From NCBI GenBank assembly GCA_946886855.1, contig CAMPJJ010000076.1, positions 1 through 27,610 on the forward strand: a DNA stretch of 27,610 nucleotides, written 5' to 3'. This document shows, one piece after another, positions 7,174-16,992 of this stretch. The DNA is from an uncultured Roseateles sp. Its GTDB lineage: Bacteria; Pseudomonadota; Gammaproteobacteria; Burkholderiales; Burkholderiaceae. Below the pieces are notes generated by a model. The model ran no database searches. It was not told the DNA's origin and saw only the letters and a program-made list of their open reading frames with translations. Numbering within the stretch: position 1 is the first letter of the stretch; each line of letters opens with the position of its first letter. The translations under genes were made by a program, and so were the position numbers.

Positions 7174-7896
7174 TCAGCGCAACACGTCCAGCAGGCGGTC
7201 GAGGCCGCCGTCGTTGATGGCAACCATGGCCTGTTCGCGCACCTTGGGTTTGGCGTGGTACGCGACCGACAGTCCGGCGGCCCCCATCATCGGCAGGTCG
7301 TTGGCGCCGTCGCCGACGGCGATGCACTGCCCCGGCGTGGCGCCGATCTGCCCGGCGCAGGCCAGCATCATGCGGCGCTTCTCCTCGCCGTCGCAGAGGT
7401 CGCCCCAGTCCTGCATCACGAGGCCGCCGGTCAGGCGGCCGTCGACGATCTCCAGTTCGTTGCTGCGGACGAAGTCCATGCCCAGCTCGGCGGCGACGAA
7501 ACGCGTGAAGTAGGTGAAGCCGCCGGAGACCAGCACCAGCTTCAGCCCGGCGGCCTTGAGCGCGGCGCACAGCTCGCGCGCGCCGGGGTTGAACGCGAGC
7601 CGCTCGCGCAGCACCTGCGCCAGCGCGTCCTCGCCGACGCCCTTCAGCAGCGCGAGGCGGCGGCGCAGGCTGTCCTTGAAGTCGGTGATCTCGCCGCGCA
7701 TGGCGGCCTCGGTGATCGCGGCGACCTCGGCCTTGCGGCCGGCGGCGGCGGCGATCTCGTCGATGCATTCGATCGAGATCAGCGTCGAGTCCATGTCGAA
7801 GGCGGCGAGCTTGAAGTCGCGCAGCGCCAGCGGCGGCGTGAAGCCTTGCAGGACGAGCGGGGAGGGCGAGGCCGGGGAGGTCGACGAGGAGGTCAT
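7174..7896 (-). CDS. serB: Phosphoserine phosphatase SerB
   Basis: A 240-residue HAD-family phosphatase, last step of serine synthesis (phosphoserine to serine plus phosphate). The catalytic motif DMDST is at 34-38, with Asp34 as nucleophile and Asp36 as acid/base. Motif II SGGF is at 124-127, the motif III lysine at 173, and GDGAND at 195-200 holds the Mg-binding aspartates. The cap domain with EAAMRGEITDFKDSLRRR matches SerB. It has the short betaproteobacterial form without the N-terminal ACT-like domain of the E. coli enzyme. The ATG at 7896 is preferred on length; an in-frame GTG at 7956 would add 20 unconserved-looking residues, and neither has a strong Shine-Dalgarno. Confidence 0.94.
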   Translation of the reverse strand: MTSSSTSPASPSPLVLQGFTPPLALRDFKLAAFDMDSTLISIECIDEIAAAAGRKAEVAAITEAAMRGEITDFKDSLRRRLALLKGVGEDALAQVLRERLAFNPGARELCAALKAAGLKLVLVSGGFTYFTRFVAAELGMDFVRSNELEIVDGRLTGGLVMQDWGDLCDGEEKRRMMLACAGQIGATPGQCIAVGDGANDLPMMGAAGLSVAYHAKPKVREQAMVAINDGGLDRLLDVLR

Positions 7897-8023
7897 GCGG
7901 ACGGTGCGGGCAGGGGAGGCAGGGTCTTGAATGTGGAAGGCCCCGCCGATGATCACCTTGTTCAGTCTCGGCGATCAGTCGGCGGGGACGGGCGGGAGCT
8001 TAGCGCACTCGCCGGAGCGGGCC

Positions 8024-8614
8024 TCAGCGCGCATGGGTCACGGCGTAGCGGGCGGTCCGCGCATGCGACATCCACGCTGCCGGTGGCGGGGCCAGAACGT
8101 CCAGGGTAGCGCCCTTGATACCTCGATGGGCGAGGTACATCGCCGCGGGTTCGGCGACGCCAGGAGCACCTCGACGCTGGGCGATCTCGGGAACGTCCCA
8201 GGCCTCCAGCTTCAGACCCTCGATGTGGGACATCGCCTTGTCGTTGCTGATCAGGGTCGCGCCGAGGGCCATGGCGTGAGCGGCGATGGCCATGTCGAAT
8301 TTCCCAGGACCCCGGCCGATGCGGTCCACTTGGGTCCTGATGCACCCGTAAAGATCGGAGAACCACAGACCGTCGTGGAGGTATTCGACCCGGATGCGAC
8401 GCATCAGCTCCTGCAGGCGCAACTCCTTGCGCGGGGAATGGGTCTTCTCAAGGCCGTAGAAGATTTCGGCCTGCACCACCACGCTGATGGCGATCCGGCC
8501 GTGGAGCGCGGCGAATCGCTCGTCACAGTAGACGCGGCTCGCCTTGCCCGGCGGGTGCATCAGGCAACTGAGGATGTTCGTGTCGAGCATGTAGAGCGGT
8601 TCAGCGGGACGCAT
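8024..8614 (-). CDS. PIN-domain ribonuclease toxin (VapC-like) with C-terminal extension
   Basis: A 196-residue protein. Residues 8-140 form a PIN domain with YMLDTNILSCL at the N-terminus. The usual acidic residues are Asp11, Glu50 (VVVQAEIFYGLEK), Asp107 (KFDMAIAAHAMALGATLISND) and Asp125. VapC toxins are Mg-dependent RNases that cleave tRNA or rRNA. PIN toxins usually stop soon after the EGLKLEAW segment, but this one runs about 56 residues further (VPEIAQRRGAPGVAEPAAMY...). The ATG at 8614 is chosen for GGGAGG six bases upstream; the ATG at 8590, nearer the domain start, has none. It overlaps the upstream gene by 14 bases, the usual antitoxin-toxin arrangement. Toxicity is inferred from the family. 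Confidence 0.85.
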   Translation of the reverse strand: MRPAEPLYMLDTNILSCLMHPPGKASRVYCDERFAALHGRIAISVVVQAEIFYGLEKTHSPRKELRLQELMRRIRVEYLHDGLWFSDLYGCIRTQVDRIGRGPGKFDMAIAAHAMALGATLISNDKAMSHIEGLKLEAWDVPEIAQRRGAPGVAEPAAMYLAHRGIKGATLDVLAPPPAAWMSHARTARYAVTHAR

Positions 8615-9032
8615 GACGGGCCTCCCAGGCTTCAAAGCGCACACGGCGGATGAGGTCCTCCTCCGCTCCGTCTCCCCAATCGTCCAGCCCGAGAACTCGC
8701 ATCCGGACCGGCTTCCCGTAGTTCTCGGGCAGGTAGGGACAGGTGTCGCAGCCCTCGCGCGCGTGCACTTCCAGGCGATCGATCCGGCGGGCTTCACGCA
8801 GACACAGGCTGAGGGGATCCGTCCCGACATCCAGATAATCGGGCGGCAGGTGCGGGCATGCGAGGCAGGTCCGCGCGTACTCGCGCCCCCGGTACTTGCC
8901 CGCGATCTCCGCATCGCGCGCGGCCTCCCAGGCATCGTCTTCCGCTTGTTCCCGCGCGAGGCGGGCGGCTACGGATTCGATGGGTTGAACCGTCGGTTGA
9001 ATCGTCGTTGAAGGGGTCAGGTGTTGATGCAT
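8601..9032 (-). CDS. Unrecognised protein with duplicated CxxCPxLPxxY motif, candidate antitoxin
   Basis: I do not recognise this 143-residue protein. Residues 20-50 look helical and charged (AARLAREQAEDDAWEAARDAEIAGKYRGRE). Two copies of C-x2-C-P-x-L-P-x2-Y follow, at 56-66 (CLACPHLPPDY) and 95-105 (CDTCPYLPENY), with Cys77 between. The C-terminus is acidic then basic (GLDDWGDGAEEDLIRRVRFEAWEARHASR). Two CxxC pairs suggest zinc binding. It overlaps the PIN toxin by 14 bases and precedes it, so an antitoxin role is likely from context; no AbrB, RHH or Phd signature is visible. The ATG at 9032 is chosen because TGGAG precedes it by six bases and a candidate promoter starts transcription near 9054. 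In-frame starts at 9038 and 9089 are less well supported. Confidence 0.7.
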   Translation of the reverse strand: MHQHLTPSTTIQPTVQPIESVAARLAREQAEDDAWEAARDAEIAGKYRGREYARTCLACPHLPPDYLDVGTDPLSLCLREARRIDRLEVHAREGCDTCPYLPENYGKPVRMRVLGLDDWGDGAEEDLIRRVRFEAWEARHASR

Positions 9033-9060
9033 CGGCATCTCCAGAAGTTGAGAAGCCGTC

Positions 9061-9089
9061 AGTCTAGGAAGCGGTTCCTCCGCCGTCAT
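9061..9089 (-). promoter_or_regulatory. Candidate promoter of the PIN toxin pair
   Basis: Read on the minus strand, ATGACG (9089-9084), a 17-base spacer and TAGACT (9066-9061) form a moderate sigma-70 match. Transcription would begin near 9054, 22 bases before the chosen ATG. The upstream ATG at 9089 would lie inside the -35 element, which argues against it as the start. Confidence 0.4.
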
Positions 9090-9167
9090 TGACTCGAACT
9101 GGCGGACGTGCCGGTCGTCTTCCAGCAATTCAAGTGAGGGTCAACCACTTCTCCGGATTGCCATTGA

Positions 9168-9191
9168 AAACGGCGGCCGGAGCCGCCGTTT
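9168..9191 (-). terminator. Intrinsic terminator of mfd
   Basis: AAACGGCGGC (9168-9177) and GCCGCCGTTT (9182-9191) form a perfect 10-bp stem with a CGGA loop. On the minus strand it lies about 24 bases past the mfd stop and is followed by a short T-run. The symmetrical A/T flanks may also stop plus-strand transcription. Confidence 0.85.
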
Positions 9192-9215
9192 CATCATTGC
9201 GAAGCGGGCCCTCGA

Positions 9216-12200
9216 TCAGGGCTGAGAGACCGGCGCGCCGAGCAGCCGCAGCACCTCGCGCACGGCCTGCGCGCGGTCCTTCGGATCGGTGAGCGCCTTG
9301 TCGATGCGCAGCTTCTCGTTGCCGACCAGCTTGATGTTGCGGTTCTTCTGCACCAGCTCGATGACGCGCATCGGATCGATCGGCGGATTGGGCCGGAAGT
9401 TGATGTTGATGACGCTGGGCGCGGCGTCGATCTTCATCACGCCGTAGGGCTTGGCCAGCACGCGCAGGCGGTGCGTGTCGAACAGCGTCTGCCCCTGCGC
9501 GGGCAGCTTGCCGAAGCGGTCGGTGATCTCCTCGAGCATCGCGTCGATCTGCTCGGCGCGGTCCGCCGTCGCGAGCCGCTTGTACAGCGACAGCCGCTGG
9601 TGCACGTCGCCGCAGTAGGCGTCGGGCAGCAGCGCCGGGGCGTGCAGGTTGATCTCGGTGGTCGCCGACAGGGGGCTGAGCAGGTCCGGCTCGCGGCCGG
9701 CCTTGAGCGAGCGCACGGCCTCCGACAGCATCTCGTTGTAGAGCTGGAAACCGACCTCCATCATGTTGCCGCTCTGGTGCTCGCCGAGCACCTCGCCGGC
9801 GCCCCGGATCTCCAGGTCGTGCATCGCGAGGTAGAAGCCCGAGCCCAGTTCCTCCATCGCCTGGATCGCGTCCAGCCGCTGCGCCGCCTGCTTGGTCAGG
9901 CCCTCGACGTCCGGCACCATCAGGTAGGCATAGGCCTGGTGGTGCGAGCGGCCGACGCGCCCGCGCAGCTGGTGCAGCTGCGCCAGGCCGAACTTGTCGG
10001 CGCGGCTGATGACGATGGTGTTGGCGCTGGGCACGTCGATGCCGGTCTCGATGATGGTCGAGCACAGCAGCACGTTGTGCTTGCCGCCGACGAACTCGCG
10101 CATCACGCGCTCCAGCTCGCGCTCGGGCATCTGGCCATGGGCCACGACGATGCGGGCCTCCGGCAGCAGCTCCTCGAGCTTCATCCGACGGTTCTCGATG
10201 GTCTCGACCTCGTTGTGCAGGAAGTAGACCTGGCCGCCGCGCTTGAGCTCGCGCAGGATGGCCTCGCGGATCGTGCCGCTGGTCTCGCTGCGCACGAAGG
10301 TCTTGATGGCCAGGCGCCGCTGCGGCGCGGTGGCGATGACGCTCAGGTCGCGCAGGCCCTCCAGCGCCATGCCCAGCGTGCGCGGGATCGGCGTGGCGGT
10401 CAGCGTCAGCACGTCGACCTCCGCGCGCATCGCCTTCATCGCCTCCTTGTGCCGCACGCCGAAGCGGTGCTCCTCGTCGATGACCAGCAGCCCCAGGCGC
10501 TTGAACTTGACGTCGGCCGACAGCAGCTTGTGCGTGCCGATGACGATGTCGATCGAGCCGTCGGCCAGGCCTTCCATCGCCGCCTTGATCTCCTTGGCGG
10601 AGCGGAAGCGGCTCATCTCCGCGACCTTGACCGGCCAGCGGCCGAAGCGGTCGGCGACGTTCTGGAAATGCTGTTCGGCCAGCAGCGTCGTCGGCGCGAG
10701 CAGGGCGACCTGCTTGCCGCCCATCACCGCGACGAAGGCGGCGCGCAGCGCCACCTCGGTCTTGCCGAAGCCGACGTCGCCGCACACCAGGCGGTCCATC
10801 GGCTTGGGACTGATCATGTCCTGGATGACGGCGTGGATCGCGGCGCGCTGGTCGGGCGTCTCCTCGAAACCGAAGCTCGCGGCGAAGGCCTCGTAGTCGT
10901 GCGGCGAGTAGCGGAAGGCATGGCCCTCGCGCGCGGCGCGGCGGGCGTAGAGGTTGAGCAGCTCGGCGGCGGTGTCGCGGACCTGCTCGGCGGCCTTGCG
11001 TTTGGCCTTGTCCCACTGGCCCGAGCCGAGGCGGTGCAGCGGCGCCTCTTCCGCGCTGACGCCGGTGTAGCGGCTGATCAGGTGCAGCTGCGCGACCGGC
11101 ACGTAGAGCGTGGCCTTGTCGGCGTATTCGAGGTGCAGGAATTCGCTGGGACCGTCGCCCAGGTCGATGTTGATCAGCCCCAGGTAGCGGCCGATGCCGT
11201 GGTTGGTGTGCACCACCGGGTCGCCGACCTTGAGCTCGGACAGGTCCTTGATCAGCGCGTTGACGTCGCTGACCTGCTCCTGCTTGCGGCGGCGGCGCGT
11301 GGTGGGCGTGGTCGCGAAGAGCTCGGTCTCGGTGAACAGCTGGATCTGGCGACCCTCGTCGGGTTCATGCCAGAAGAAGCCCGCGGCCAACGGCGCGGCG
11401 GTGATCGCGAAGCGCTCGTCCTTGTTCGCCTCGAATTCGGCGAGGTCCTTCACCGACGGCGGATCGATCTTGTTGTCGCGCAGCAGTTCGAGCAGGCTCT
11501 CGCGGCGGCCTTCGCTCTCGGCGAGCAGCAGCACACGGAAGTCGGTGGACTTCAGGTGCGCGGCCAGGCGGGCGAGCGGCTCCTGGGCGCCGCGCTCGAC
11601 GCTGACATCGGGCAGCGGCCGGGCGTAGTCGACGGCCTCGTGGCCGCGCACCGCCAGCACCGCATGGCGGTGCGTCGCGGTGAAGAACTCCTCGGGCCGC
11701 AGGAAGATCTCCTCGGGCGCCAGGATCGGCCGGTCCGGATCGTGCTGCAGGAAGCGGTGGCGCTCGCGGGTGTCGGTCCAGTAGCGCTGCAGCGCCTCGT
11801 CGACCTCGCCGTGCAGCACCAGGCCCGCTTCGGCGGGCACGTAGTCGAACACGCTCGCGACCTCGTCGAAGAACAGCGGCAGGTAGTACTCGATGCCGCC
11901 GGTGGCCAGGCCGGTGTCGATGTCCTTGTAGATGCGCGACTTCGTCGGGTCGCCGTCCATCTTCTCGCGCCACCGGGCGCGGAAGGCCTTGCGCGAGGCC
12001 TCGTCCATCGGGAACTCGCGCCCGGGCAGCAGGCGGACCTCGGGCACCGGGTACAGCGAACGCTGCGAGTCCGGATCGAAGACGCGGATCGAGTCCACCT
12101 CGTCGCCGAACAGGTCCACGCGGTAGGGCACCAGCGAGCCCATCGGGTAGAGGTCGATCAGGCCGCCGCGCACGGCGTACTCGCCGGGCGAGACGACCTG

Positions 12201-12683
12201 GCTGACGTGCTGGTAGCCGCCCAGCGTCAGCTGGCGCTTGAGGCCGGCTTCGTCCAGGCGCTGCTTCTGGCGGAAGTTGAAGGTCGTCGCGGCGAGGAAG
12301 GACGGCGGCGCCAGCCGCGTCAGCGCGGTGGTCGCGGGCAGCAGCACGACGTCGAGGTCGCGTTCGGCGACCGGCTTGCCGTTGGCCTGCAGCAGCCGCC
12401 ACAACGTGGCCAGCCGTTCGGAGATCAGGTCCTGGTGCGGGCTGAAGCTGTCATAGGGCAGCGTCTCCCAGTCGGGGAACACGGCCACGCGCAGCTCGGG
12501 CGCGAAGAACTTGAGCTCGTCCTCCAGGCGCTGCGTGTCGCCGGGCTCGGCGGTGACGACCAGCGTGAGCCGGCCGGCGGCCTGCTGCTGCCGGGCGAAG
12601 CGGGCGAGCAGCAGCGCGTCGGCGGAGCCGGTGGGACGGGGCAGGGTGAAGCGTTTGCCGGGGGAGATCGTGGACAGCTGCAT
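9216..12683 (-). CDS. mfd: Transcription-repair coupling factor Mfd
   Basis: A 1155-residue ATP-dependent DNA translocase. It releases RNA polymerase stalled at lesions and recruits UvrA. The N-terminal UvrB-like region covers about 1-350. The RNA-polymerase-interaction domain contains KVGDPVVHTNHGIGRYLGL near 490. Superfamily 2 motor motifs include Walker A GDVGFGKT at 635-642 and the DEEH box at 736-739. The TRCF C-terminal domain lies near 1000-1120. Length is normal for the family and no motif is missing. The ATG at 12683 (MQLSTISPGKRFTLPRP) is preferred because it starts the conserved region; upstream frame extension reads through non-coding sequence. No strong Shine-Dalgarno is visible. 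It is monocistronic, with its own promoter and terminator. Confidence 0.96.
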   Translation of the reverse strand: MQLSTISPGKRFTLPRPTGSADALLLARFARQQQAAGRLTLVVTAEPGDTQRLEDELKFFAPELRVAVFPDWETLPYDSFSPHQDLISERLATLWRLLQANGKPVAERDLDVVLLPATTALTRLAPPSFLAATTFNFRQKQRLDEAGLKRQLTLGGYQHVSQVVSPGEYAVRGGLIDLYPMGSLVPYRVDLFGDEVDSIRVFDPDSQRSLYPVPEVRLLPGREFPMDEASRKAFRARWREKMDGDPTKSRIYKDIDTGLATGGIEYYLPLFFDEVASVFDYVPAEAGLVLHGEVDEALQRYWTDTRERHRFLQHDPDRPILAPEEIFLRPEEFFTATHRHAVLAVRGHEAVDYARPLPDVSVERGAQEPLARLAAHLKSTDFRVLLLAESEGRRESLLELLRDNKIDPPSVKDLAEFEANKDERFAITAAPLAAGFFWHEPDEGRQIQLFTETELFATTPTTRRRRKQEQVSDVNALIKDLSELKVGDPVVHTNHGIGRYLGLINIDLGDGPSEFLHLEYADKATLYVPVAQLHLISRYTGVSAEEAPLHRLGSGQWDKAKRKAAEQVRDTAAELLNLYARRAAREGHAFRYSPHDYEAFAASFGFEETPDQRAAIHAVIQDMISPKPMDRLVCGDVGFGKTEVALRAAFVAVMGGKQVALLAPTTLLAEQHFQNVADRFGRWPVKVAEMSRFRSAKEIKAAMEGLADGSIDIVIGTHKLLSADVKFKRLGLLVIDEEHRFGVRHKEAMKAMRAEVDVLTLTATPIPRTLGMALEGLRDLSVIATAPQRRLAIKTFVRSETSGTIREAILRELKRGGQVYFLHNEVETIENRRMKLEELLPEARIVVAHGQMPERELERVMREFVGGKHNVLLCSTIIETGIDVPSANTIVISRADKFGLAQLHQLRGRVGRSHHQAYAYLMVPDVEGLTKQAAQRLDAIQAMEELGSGFYLAMHDLEIRGAGEVLGEHQSGNMMEVGFQLYNEMLSEAVRSLKAGREPDLLSPLSATTEINLHAPALLPDAYCGDVHQRLSLYKRLATADRAEQIDAMLEEITDRFGKLPAQGQTLFDTHRLRVLAKPYGVMKIDAAPSVININFRPNPPIDPMRVIELVQKNRNIKLVGNEKLRIDKALTDPKDRAQAVREVLRLLGAPVSQP

Positions 12684-12700
12684 GGCGCACAAATGAGGAC

Positions 12701-12730
12701 AGCCCCGGGAAGGGGCTCGGGGGAATTGTA
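12701..12730 (-). promoter_or_regulatory. mfd -10 element and leader hairpin
   Basis: On the minus strand TACAAT (12730-12725) is a good -10 element; no clear -35 is seen. Transcription would start near 12718, just before AGCCCC/GGGGCT arms (12717-12712 and 12706-12701) that fold into a 6-bp hairpin with a 5-base loop at the mRNA 5' end. Confidence 0.45.
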
Positions 12731-12989
12731 GGGAGGCTGCCGCGACAGCGCGTGACAGGAGCGACAAGGGGGCGTGCGGCGCCTGTCGCGCGTTGTCCAT
12801 CGTTGTCGCCTGCGGTCTGCCGTGGTCGGTCGGTTGTCGGTCGGTTGTCGGAAGGCGTCGGGGAGCAGTCGGCGTACCCGGCCTCCGGTTCCTGATGCAT
12901 TCCAGGATCAAGGCGCCGCGAGGAGGGGGGTGGAGGTGCCGCGCTGATGAGTCGCGGCGATTGGTGGAAGCGCCTGCGCTTCGAAGAAT

Positions 12990-13014
12990 CGTGGTTTTCT
13001 CTCGACCACGTTTT
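12990..13014 (+). promoter_or_regulatory. Hairpin plus T-run directly before tpsA
   Basis: CGTGGT (12990-12995) and ACCACG (13005-13010) form a perfect 6-bp stem with a 9-base loop, followed at once by TTTTC (13011-13015). The ATG at 13018 comes three bases later. It resembles a weak intrinsic terminator or attenuator and leaves no room for a Shine-Dalgarno. Confidence 0.45.
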
Positions 13015-13017
13015 CAC

Positions 13018-15228
<2,211 letters not shown>

Positions 15229-15281
15229 ACCGAGGCCGCAGGACCGGCCCGCCGACGACTCTTCCCCTCTCCTTCTCTCTC

Positions 15282-16979
15282 ATGAATGCATTGAATCCCC
15301 TCGGGCGGCCGCTGCCCCGATCGCTGTCGAGCACGCGCTCGTTCCGCCGGCGCTGCGCCGGGTCTCTTGTCATGGCCGCCGTGGCGGTGTGTGTCGCCGG
15401 GCCCTGGAGCGCCGAGGCCGCCGAGGCCGTCACGGACGAACCGGCCGCGGGCGCATCCGCGGGCAAGACCAGGCCCGGGAGCGGCAGATCCGCGCCGCCG
15501 CGCCTGCGCATCGAAGGACTCGAGGTGCTGGATGCCGAGGGGCTGACGCGGCAGTGGCAGGCGTCGCTCGACCGCCAGTGGGACCGCGCCGGGATCGAGG
15601 CGGTGATCCGCGGCGTGGAGCGGCAGGTGCGCGAAGCGGGGCGACCGTTCGCACGGGTGCACCTCCCGGTGGACGGGACGGCGGACGGGATGGCGAACGG
15701 GACGGCGGACGGGACGCTCCGCATCATCGTGGTGGAAGGCCGCTATGGCCGTGTCGCGCTGCGCGGCGGAGCGGCCGGGGCCGCTGCTGCCTGGTTGGAC
15801 GACATCCGTCCCGGTCGCCCGCTCGGCGACGAACTCGAACGTCAGGTGCAGTTCCTGTCGCGTCTGCCCGGCGTCGCTGCTTCCGCCAGCCTGGGACCCG
15901 GCAGCGAGGTCGGCGAGGGCGATGTCGACCTGCTCGTGGAACAAGAGCGCCGTTGGAGCCTGGATCTGAAGGCCGACAACCACGGCAACCGGTTTGCAGG
16001 TCGTGGGCGCGGCAGCGTGGCGGGTCACGTGAACGGGCTGCTGCGCTTCGGCGACCGCTTGACCGCCAGGGCCGGCGCGAACGACGGCCGGGGCTGGGAC
16101 GGCGCGGCCGCCTACCAGCTGCCCCTGGGCACGCGGGGCGCGCGGGTGTCGCTGACGGCCAGCCGTCAGCACCATGAACTGGGCCGCGAATTCGCGCTGC
16201 TGCGGGCGCAGGGTCAGGTCGATGCGGTCGGAGCGACGGCGGTCGTGCCGCTCACCACCCGGGGGCCGGGCAGCCTGACCTGGCACATCGGCCTGGAAGG
16301 CCGGCGCATCGTCCATGTGCAGAAGGCGGTGACCCTGTCGGACCCGCGGCGCGCGATCGCGGTGACGACGGGGCTGCAGGCGGTGATGTACCCGTCGGCG
16401 GGCACCGCGGCCTGGGGCGCCCTGTGGATGGAGGCGGGCCACCTGCGCCTGGGCGACGCGTCCGCGGCAGCGTTCGATGCCGCGAGCGCCCGATCCGCGG
16501 GCGAGTACCTCGTGCTGGCGGCGGATGCCGCGGTGCTCCGGCAATGGCAGGGCTGGGGGCTGCTGCTGCGCGGCAGCGGACAGATCGCCGACAAGAACCT
16601 GGACGCGTCGAGGAAGTTCGCGCTGGGCGGTGCGCGCAGCGTGAGGGCGTGGCCGTCGGGAGAGGCGTCCGGCGACCACGGCGTGCTGGCGCAGATGGAG
16701 CTGCGTTACCGGTGCGGGACGCTGGAGCCCTTCGGCTTCGTCGATGCAGGACGTGTCCGGTTCAGCCACACCCCATGGGACACGAGCGCCCGTGCGCGGA
16801 CCCGGCCGCAAGGCCGCACGCTGGCCGGGGCGGGCGTCGGACTGCGCTGGCAGCACGGCGCCTGGCGCGCGGAAGGCACGGCGGCATGGCGCATCGGGAC
16901 GGCCGCGCAGCGGGTCTCGGTGTCGGATCCGAAGGGGCGGGCGCCCCAGGTGTGGGTCAGCGTGGGCTACGCGCTGTGA
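15282..16979 (+). CDS. Two-partner secretion outer-membrane transporter TpsB (ShlB/FhaC family)
   Basis: A 565-residue outer-membrane protein that would secrete the adjacent TpsA. The signal peptide has a long Arg-rich n-region and ends near WSAEAAEA (about residue 48). Two POTRA-like domains cover about 75-150 and 153-225, the second with RPLGDELERQVQFLSRLPGVAASASL. A 16-strand-type beta-barrel follows, with the L6 motif as VRAW at 454-457 inside GGARSVRAWPSGEASGD. The usual form is VRGY/F; the functionally key Arg455 is kept. PFGFVDAGRV near 485 is the second conserved barrel motif, and the protein ends in an aromatic/Leu beta-signal (VSVGYAL). Four 12-bp repeats lie within the first POTRA. 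It is 53 bases after tpsA and convergent with the RlmN-family gene. Confidence 0.9.
   Translation: MNALNPLGRPLPRSLSSTRSFRRRCAGSLVMAAVAVCVAGPWSAEAAEAVTDEPAAGASAGKTRPGSGRSAPPRLRIEGLEVLDAEGLTRQWQASLDRQWDRAGIEAVIRGVERQVREAGRPFARVHLPVDGTADGMANGTADGTLRIIVVEGRYGRVALRGGAAGAAAAWLDDIRPGRPLGDELERQVQFLSRLPGVAASASLGPGSEVGEGDVDLLVEQERRWSLDLKADNHGNRFAGRGRGSVAGHVNGLLRFGDRLTARAGANDGRGWDGAAAYQLPLGTRGARVSLTASRQHHELGREFALLRAQGQVDAVGATAVVPLTTRGPGSLTWHIGLEGRRIVHVQKAVTLSDPRRAIAVTTGLQAVMYPSAGTAAWGALWMEAGHLRLGDASAAAFDAASARSAGEYLVLAADAAVLRQWQGWGLLLRGSGQIADKNLDASRKFALGGARSVRAWPSGEASGDHGVLAQMELRYRCGTLEPFGFVDAGRVRFSHTPWDTSARARTRPQGRTLAGAGVGLRWQHGAWRAEGTAAWRIGTAAQRVSVSDPKGRAPQVWVSVGYAL
15671..15718 (+). repeat. Four 12-bp tandem repeats in tpsB
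   Basis: The unit GGACGGGACGGC occurs at 15671, with single-base variants at 15683 and 15695 and a near-copy at 15707. It encodes DGTA-DGMA-NGTA-DGT (about residues 131-145) in the POTRA region. Copy changes would keep the frame. Confidence 0.9.
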
Positions 16980-16992
16980 GGCGCACGGCGGT

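Larger units (their letters stand above)
12684..13017. other. Divergent intergenic region between mfd and tpsA
   Basis: This 334-base gap holds the mfd promoter region, two perfect tandem copies of TCGGTTGTCGG (12830-12840 and 12841-12851) with further TTGTC steps near 12793 and 12803, and a hairpin abutting tpsA. No convincing gene is visible in it. A weak tpsA promoter (TTGGTG 12961-12966, 17-base spacer, AAGAAT 12984-12989) is possible. Confidence 0.5.

Noticed and set aside
7897..7956. Extended serB start at the GTG at 7956
   Set aside because: The added residues do not look conserved, no Shine-Dalgarno is clear, and 240 residues fits the family.
9033..9128. Longer N-terminus for the Cys-motif protein from the TTG at 9128 or ATG at 9089
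   Set aside because: Neither has a good ribosome-binding site, and the ATG at 9089 lies in a candidate -35 element. The ATG at 9032 has a correctly spaced TGGAG.
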